A stretch of 64,000 nt of DNA from Siphonodentalium dalli (taxonomy: Eukaryota; Mollusca; Scaphopoda; Gadilida; Siphonodentaliidae): positions 149,261,559-149,325,558 of the forward strand of contig CP136066.1 of assembly GCA_032622095.1 (NCBI GenBank). The letters run 5' to 3'. The translations under genes and the position numbers were made by a program. Position 1 is the first letter of the stretch; each line of letters opens with the position of its first letter. Below, one piece after another: positions 57,930 to 64,000 of the stretch. The notes below the pieces were generated by a model, which worked only from the letters and a program-made list of their open reading frames with translations, searched no databases and had not been told where the DNA came from.

Positions 57930-58110
57930 TAAAGGCGCTCCATTCGCGAATTTTCACAAAATCTCAATTTTAAACAATCAATTTGAAGGAAAATAATCAT
58001 CCATTCGAACCAATGTATGCTATAGTACTATAACAACAAATAATATCTATCACATTATGAGATAGTTTTCCAACTATGTAAAATCGTGGTTTAAAAAAAA
58101 CCCCAGAATT
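57930..58110 (+). repeat. Dispersed repeat, copy 2 of 2
   Basis: AAAGGCGCTCCATTCGCGAA, AATTTGAAGGAAAA and CAATGTATGCTATAGTACTA match 44665-44850. A short duplication, ATCGTGGTTTAAAAAA then ACCCCAGAAT, follows at 58084 and 58125. Confidence 0.75.
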
Positions 58111-58612
58111 TGTAGGTTAAAAAAATCGTGGTTTAAAAAAACCCCAGAATAGATAGTTTGACAGGAAATATTTGCAAAAAAAACTACACTGAATTATCGA
58201 TACTAAGAATCCAACCATGGTTTGTGCTCAGTCGTCTACCATCTGAATTCATACTGTCTGCGTGAAAATAAATCAAACATTATCATTGCATATTTACGCT
58301 GCTCTTCCTGGGTAAAATAGATATCGTAATTGGTCCCACGATCGGGCGTTTTACTATATGTGGCCATCGGTAGGATAAATGTTTACTCTATTCGGCAATT
58401 TTCAAGAAAATATTATTATGCACAAATTAGGACTACGGTTTGACCTTGCCACATGCAGAGGTCACGTTATCCATACTAGGCAACGGCGATTCCAAATGTA
58501 CTCATAATTCGGCAGTTAAAATCCAACACCCTCCCACACATCGTGTTGCATTAATTACTACACCCTCCACACGCATGAAATTATAAGGATTGTCAACTGT
58601 GGCACCATCTAG

Positions 58613-58632
58613 CGATACGATACGATACGATT
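58613..58632 (-). repeat. Short tandem 3' tail of the LINE
   Basis: ATCGTATCGTATCGTATCGC on the minus strand: about four TCGTA units right after AATAAAA. Short-repeat tails instead of poly(A) are known for CR1/L2/Jockey-like groups. Confidence 0.82.
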
Positions 58633-60908
58633 TTATTAGCTTATGTTGCCATGAATGTTATGATGTTGAAGCTACATGTATATAATACAGAGCATGGTAA
58701 TTCATAAAATACGTGACGAATGCGCGGGTTGGGGGAGGGGTTGGGAGTAGCTGTGTACTTTCAGTGGAAATTGTGACGTGGTGTTATGGTTGTTCTAGTG
58801 AGGTTTCTTTTCTTTACAAAATTGGCGAAGCCGCATGGTAAATATTAGGGGTGGGGTGTGGTATCGTGGGGGTGGGGGTGAGGTATTGGGGCTCCAATGG
58901 AGTTTCATTTTTTGACAACAGGGACAGAATGTAGAGTGGTACCGCATGGGAAGTAGTGTATCCACAGGGAGGGGCTGGGAATATATAGTATGCCCATATA
59001 GTAGAATATGTAGTTGGTGTTCCTGGCTAAATATGAGGGCTTTTTGGATAAAGAGAGTCAAATGGGCCCATATTTTACCTTTCTTAGTGTTAAAAAGTGC
59101 GTTTAGTTTCATCGTGTTTGGCCTGGTATAGTAGTATGGTTCGATGTGTCTCGTCCTAAGATCATTCAAATTTTGACATTAAGGATAATGTGGATTTCGT
59201 CTCCTATTTCCAGGCTACATAGCTTGCATTTACGGTCGGTATAATCTGTGTTTGTCCAGGACCCCGTTTCAATTGGTAAATGATGATTTCTCGTTCTAAA
59301 TTGCATTATTCGTGAGACAGTGCATTGATTCTTCGATGAGATGTACGATTCTTTGCCAAAGTCAGTTTTTACTATTCTGTAGAATGCGTATTTGCTGGAC
59401 GATGATATAGAACCCTCCATTCTTGAATAAATATGTCCTGTAGTCTTTCTGTTATTGCTCTTTTGAATTGCTTTGTTTCGGTGGCCCATCGATTGATCCA
59501 ATTCATTCAAAGTTTTACGTACGTATTTCAACCATGCATTATTGTTTGATGACGTAAGGGCGGAGTAATTTAGTTTTAGTGGTAACCTATTAGTGGGCAT
59601 GTTCATAAGTTTTCCCCAATATGAGAGTAGTCTTGTTTTTATTTTTGAGTTCTATTGGGAATATTCCTGTTTCACCGTAAATAAAGGAAGTGGCAGTCGA
59701 TTTTTTTAAGCCGAACATGAATTTAAGGAACCATATCTCCAGCTTTCCGAACGCTGTTATGTTTTCATGACCCCATACTTCACACCCATATGTAATTATC
59801 GGGACAATGGTTTTTCGTATATGTCAAGGGTACAATCAAATGTTAGTTTGTGCTTTCTAACTTTACTTATAAGGGTATACGTTGCCTTTTTTAGCGTCAT
59901 TACATCTGAAGTCTCTCTCCCTTTTGAAGTTGCACGTTTTGCTGAACCAAGTACCTAGGTACTTAAAGTGACCTACACTTTCGATGAGTTCGCAGTTTAA
60001 GTGGTTGTTTAATCTTTTTCCGCCCGCTGAAAATAATAGCTTTTGTTTTCGAATAATTTATGTTCAATTTCCAATTGTCGCAATACTGTGCGAAATGGTT
60101 GAGCGCGGTCTGAAGATGCGATGCGGAGTTAGCCATGATTACTGTATCATCTGCGTATATGAGTAGGAAGAGCTCCTTGAAAATATCAAGATATTCGTCC
60201 GCAGATCCCACATAGTGGATACCATTGCAGTTTCGCGATTCGAGGAAAAGTTCAAGGTCATTTAGGTACATTGAAAACAGTATCGGGGATAAACCGTCGC
60301 CCGTTTCACTCCTATCACGCTATCAAAACTACCAGAAAAAAAGAACATTGTTAGCGATTACTTTCATCTTAAGATTATCATATATATTCTGTATTATTCT
60401 GAGTATATTTCCGGGTGATTTTATGATGTCTCAGTTTCGCCCATAGTCCATCTCTCCACACTGAATCGAAAGCTTTGGAAAAATCGATGAATGCGCAGTA
60501 CAAGTTTTGTTTCCCTGACTTGAGTAATTGAGTTAACATGTGCAAGGAGAATATGTGGTCTACGGTAGAGTATCCTTTACGCAATCCAGTCTGAGATTGA
60601 GTCTGAAGATAATTATCTGACAAGAAATCGTTTATGCGTTTACACAGTATGCTAGTAAACATTTTGGAAATAACGCACAGCAGTGTAATCCTTCTATAAT
60701 TGTCGGGGTTCAGAGAGTCGCCTTTATTTTTAAGATGGGTCGTATGGTGCCTAGCGACCATTCCGTTGGTATATAACCGGTAAATAGAATTAGGTTGAAA
60801 AAACTAGCCGTTGACTACTATGTTTAATCATTTCATTGGTTATCCCATCGTGCCCAGGTGCCATCCCGTTCTTAAGCATATACGTATATGCGATAAGATA
60901 TGAGAGGA
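58613..60908 (-). mobile_element. 5'-truncated LINE: RT domain to 3' tail (Jockey/CR1-group)
   Basis: From 60908 downward: LKNGMAPGHDGITNEMIK; then (60761-60378) KGDSLNPDNYRRITLL, QSQTGLRKGYSTVDHIF and LYCAFIDFSKAFDSVWR, with the first catalytic aspartate in FIDF. Next come GDGLSPILFSMYLNDLE, and at 60271-59963 LLIYADDTVIMANS with the catalytic YADD, then NYSKTKAIIFSG. Past a frameshift: a KYLG block, TYGCEVWGHENI, and in 59606-59166 LPIETGSWTN, RKCKLCSLEIGDEIH (terminal finger). At 59169-58795 it reads YYTRPNTMKLNALFNT and ends. The 3' region finishes in AATAAAATCG and a (TCGTA)n tail at 58613-58632. At least three frameshifts make it inactive. There is no endonuclease part, as expected for 5' truncation. 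Confidence 0.88.
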
Positions 60909-61256
60909 GTTTTATAAATTAGTTGCATAATATGTTCTCCATTCCACAGTGTTTACTCCCTGATCATTCATTACCATCACATCATCATTCAATGTCACTA
61001 TTGTGGATTTTACTCTTTGCATCACCAAATCCTTTGACACATCCTACAGACCACATCACTGATCCGATCATCACCAAACTTCATGGTAACACGGCAATAT
61101 GGCTTCGTGTGTGTGATCTGATAATTATGAATAACATAGTAATTTTGTGTTCGATATCGTCATATTCAAGTACAATATTTCAATTTAGGATGTGCCAGGC
61201 CTTCTTATGAAGTTACTTACATGCACTAGATCAATAGGTTGACGAAACGTCATTAA
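60909..61256. repeat. Fragment of the 155-bp repeat family and spacer
   Basis: At 61008-61090, TGGATTTTACTCTTTGCATC, CACATCCTACAGACCACATC and CACCAAACTTCAT match the units at 10033-10600. Its position beside the LINE break suggests the LINE landed next to it, or was broken by it. Confidence 0.7.
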
Positions 61257-61330
61257 AGGCACGGGCGGCGTTCGTTGCAGAAATATTCATATTTTTTTTA
61301 ATCGCCATCAACAGAAGGAATATTAACGAA
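61257..61330 (-). mobile_element. End fragment of MITE family B
   Basis: After TTAA (61253-61256), AGGCACGGGCGGCGTTCG, then ATCGCCATCAACAGAAGGAA match 56457-56525. The opposite end is not found. Confidence 0.68.
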
Positions 61331-63359
61331 CCAAAGACGCTTTGGGTCGTATATAGGCTATATCTGATTTTGTGACGTCACCAATTATTAACTAATACGA
61401 CGCTGTAATTTTGAATTTTGGGGAGCGCGAATGTCGCACATAGGATCGGTGGGCCTAAAGCATTATTGTCGTAAAATGCTGTCAAGAGGCCAACAAAAAT
61501 CAGTCGATGTAAAACATTCTACTGTTTATATAAACGTCATACAATCATTGATGTGTTTTGTTATTTACAAGAGCAACTTAGCAAGTGGCTAGTTTATAAT
61601 GCATTTCTAACAGGTCTATTCACTCTATTGGATTATAATTGGAAACAAATCAAACTAAAGCGATAGAGTTTAAACAAAGCGATTAAACAAAGGATTAAAT
61701 TGCATGAAAAAGTTTTGTTTACAAATTAAACAAAAATATTAAAAACATTTGCACAGAAAATCAATCACAGTCGCACGAATGCACATGCAGAGAATATCCT
61801 CAATTTTCTATCGGTATTTTCGCCTGAAAGATTGATGCAATGTTCACAAAGTTCAAACCTAAACTATAAGATTCGATTGAGTGCTTCATTTTTATCGATA
61901 CAATCTAAAATCGATATATAAAATTGGAAGATAACAACAAATAGTTCCAAACGTATTAACCATTTAAACCCATACTATTCTGTGATTGTATGAAACAAAC
62001 TATTTATGTAATTATAAGTATTGAAAATATTATGTATTTCTATCAACAACGGCTGAACGAGCGAAGAGATATGAGTTTGTGTTATAAATTAGTAGGCCTA
62101 CGCAAAAATAAAAAAAAGTCCTGCCACAATTTCGCGAACGCGATCAGCACGATGTCGAAGAATTTATGTGATTGTGATAGTAATATGAGCATAATATGAA
62201 CACAACAACTGAGATAAGCACGTAAGCTATGTGTGCATATTTGTGAACTCAATTCTTCTAGCATCTATAGATACTTTTAACGTGATGACAGGCAAAATTT
62301 TGAAAATGAAAACACAAAAATTGCATTCCGAAAATTCGATGCACCATTTGGTATGTCATTCTGAGCACAGTGTCAAATTTCTACATGGTGATTTTACTTT
62401 GCTGATATTCATTCAACAACCATATTGATTGGTGTCAACATAGGAACCTGCGAATATTCAAGATTAGATTCGATGTCAATATCGGGGACCTGATTCGACG
62501 TCGACACCGAATAATATTTTCAAATCGGTGTTACTTTGGTGTAATCTTGTTTTTTGCGTTTGATATAATACATGGCAAATGACATAAGATCACAAAAATT
62601 GAAACACAAGGTTGCCAAGTTAGCAAACGTAGGCCATGATCGTGAACGCTAGATGCGGAACTCAATTGATTACCTTATGTTTAGATCATGCCATGAAAAT
62701 CTACTAATGCTAACGACCGTAGAGATCATATTCCACCAGTACAAAACCAGGGAACTTTTTTAAAGTTTTGACAAGGAACCTTATAAAGTCGAAAAATAAC
62801 GTGGGGAATGTACTTCTTTGTTCATACCTGTTGCTTAATGATTTATTCATCGGTACGTGAAGTTCCCAGCTCGAGATTACATTATTGATGTGACTTTTGA
62901 GTTCCGATTCCTCGATAAATATTTATTTTATTCTCTGTTGCCAAATTCAGGCCGTAAGCGGCCGCACGCGGAAGCAATTCTAATTGGTCGATGACCAAGT
63001 ATAACGTTCGTACTCTAATAACACATACACCAGAATATTTTCCTATGCCACAATATATCGCATAGTGACTTATTTCGATAACTTATGTCATATAGACAAC
63101 CATATTGGACACCATCTTGGATAACAAAGATTCCCCAAAGCGGATTTTAGATATGTTATACTGAGCACTCTGCGTATATTGACATCAAGATCGCCTTTTT
63201 ACCAATATATATTCCGGGTTAACCCAGCATTTCGCGTACCACGACCATACTATAAGCGTAATATCAACAATAACATTAACTAGAGGTGTGACTGTCCCAA
63301 TGGGACTACGGATACCCCCCTGTTTTAACTCGTTTGGGACTTCATTCTTTTGAGAAAAC
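61331..63359. other. No gene recognised; one dispersed repeat at 62708-62790
   Basis: AT-rich. CCGTAGAGATCATATTCCAC then ACCAGTACAAAAC at 62718-62750 repeats 4169-4201. No coding exon with PAN-type cysteines is seen on the minus strand. Confidence 0.45.
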
Positions 63360-64000
63360 ATTATTCACAGACGAGATTGTTTGCAGAAATGCTCACTTAT
63401 ATATTATTTTATAGCAATTTATGCGTTTATTCAATTTTGGGTCAGACCATTTGCCATGGCAGAATTCTCCGCGTGACAACTCATACAATATGAGCGATCA
63501 TCCGTAGTCTATAAATTTTCAAGAAATTTTGGGTAGATACCACCAAATTGCGACCGGTTACCATAGCAACATATTTTCGGAAATGTATGCGTTTGGGGCT
63601 GTAATTTCGCTATATGACGATACCTTTGCGACATTTTGAATCAAATATAAATTATTTTCAAAGTTAAATGATCAAGGAATATTTTGCCAACATCTGGAAC
63701 TAGCCTTGCTAAAAAATCACCCATCACCGACAGAGGGCGCCATTCAAAATGGCCGCCAAACCCCCGTTTTCTAACGTTAAAATGGTTACTTTCATATCAT
63801 TTTATAGCACTGTATGCGTTAATTTAATGCTGGGTCAGACCATTTGCCATGACATAATTCTCCACGTGACAGCTGATAATATATGGGTGATCATCCGTGA
63901 TCTATAAATCTTCCCAAAATTTTGTTTGGGTAGATACCACCAAATTGCGACTGGTTGACATGGCAACCGATTTTCGGAAAATTATGAGTTTGGGGGGCTG
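63360..64000 (+). repeat. 393-bp tandem repeat, running off the window end
   Basis: GGGTCAGACCATTTGCCATG occurs at 63439 and 63832. GGGTAGATACCACCAAATTG then CGAC(C/T)GGTT follows in both, and GGAAA.T(A)TATG(C/A)GTTTGGGG closes the units. One full unit and most of a second are present. Short dyads such as GGGCGCCATTCAAAATGGCC (63736) occur between. Confidence 0.88.

Overview
The window looks like nuclear DNA from an AT-rich marine invertebrate. It has long gene-poor stretches, splice sites with phase-matched exons, AATAAA-type polyadenylation signals, frequent ACATGTA and TACCGGTA words, and a very high load of old, mostly broken transposable elements. The elements include APE-type LINEs, LTR elements, Helitrons, TTAA-flanked MITEs and tRNA-derived SINEs. 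Nothing suggests a prokaryote, organelle or virus. The clade cannot be fixed from the sequence. A mollusc, brachiopod, lancelet or hemichordate would all fit; lophotrochozoan is my guess only.

The host genes I can support are two related, minus-strand, multi-exon genes for secreted PAN/apple plus C-type-lectin-like (CTLD) proteins. Copy 1 has a first exon at 12077-12344 (signal peptide and cysteine-rich PAN/apple-like segment) and a CTLD amino-half exon at 7082-7246. Its last exon is not visible. Copy 2 has the equivalent CTLD amino-half exon at 57181-57345 and a CTLD carboxyl-half exon with stop codon at 52202-52431. Its first exon is not visible. All introns are phase 1, so the two partial models can be overlaid to suggest one architecture of about 220 residues. 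A decayed third copy of the middle exon lies near 56.35 kb.

Region by region: 0-0.7 kb, GC-rich tandem satellite (also at 40.2-40.6 kb, inverted). 1.7-3.0 kb, dead LINE (+). 5.0-6.1 kb, dead CR1/L2-like LINE (-). 7.7-9.4 kb, foldback element inside the copy 1 intron. 10-10.6 kb, roughly 155-bp tandem repeats. 13.8-18.1 kb, several repeat families. 20.27-22.3 kb, LTR, primer-binding site and an open 506-codon gag-like ORF. 22.4-28.8 kb, a possible 6.4-kb TTAA-bounded element with palindromic MITEs inside it. 28.8-33 kb, nothing recognisable. 33.3-35.8 kb, repeats and an LTR-like unit. 37.4 kb, a tRNA-derived SINE. 44.1-46.9 kb, a MITE and a head-to-tail Helitron cluster. 47.0-47.9 kb, Tx1/L1-like LINE tail. 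49-51 kb, SINE fragments and repeats. 52-57 kb, CTLD copy 2. 58.6-60.9 kb, 5'-truncated LINE (-) with a short tandem 3' tail. 63.4-64 kb, start of a 393-bp tandem repeat that runs off the end.

Most long open frames elsewhere lie in repeats and are not genes. I found no multi-gene system. The most interesting items are the duplicated PAN-CTLD locus, the intact gag-like ORF on a truncated LTR element, the TTAA-bounded structures (one carrying an ORF resembling the amino end of P2X7-intracellular-domain-like proteins), and the abutting Helitrons.
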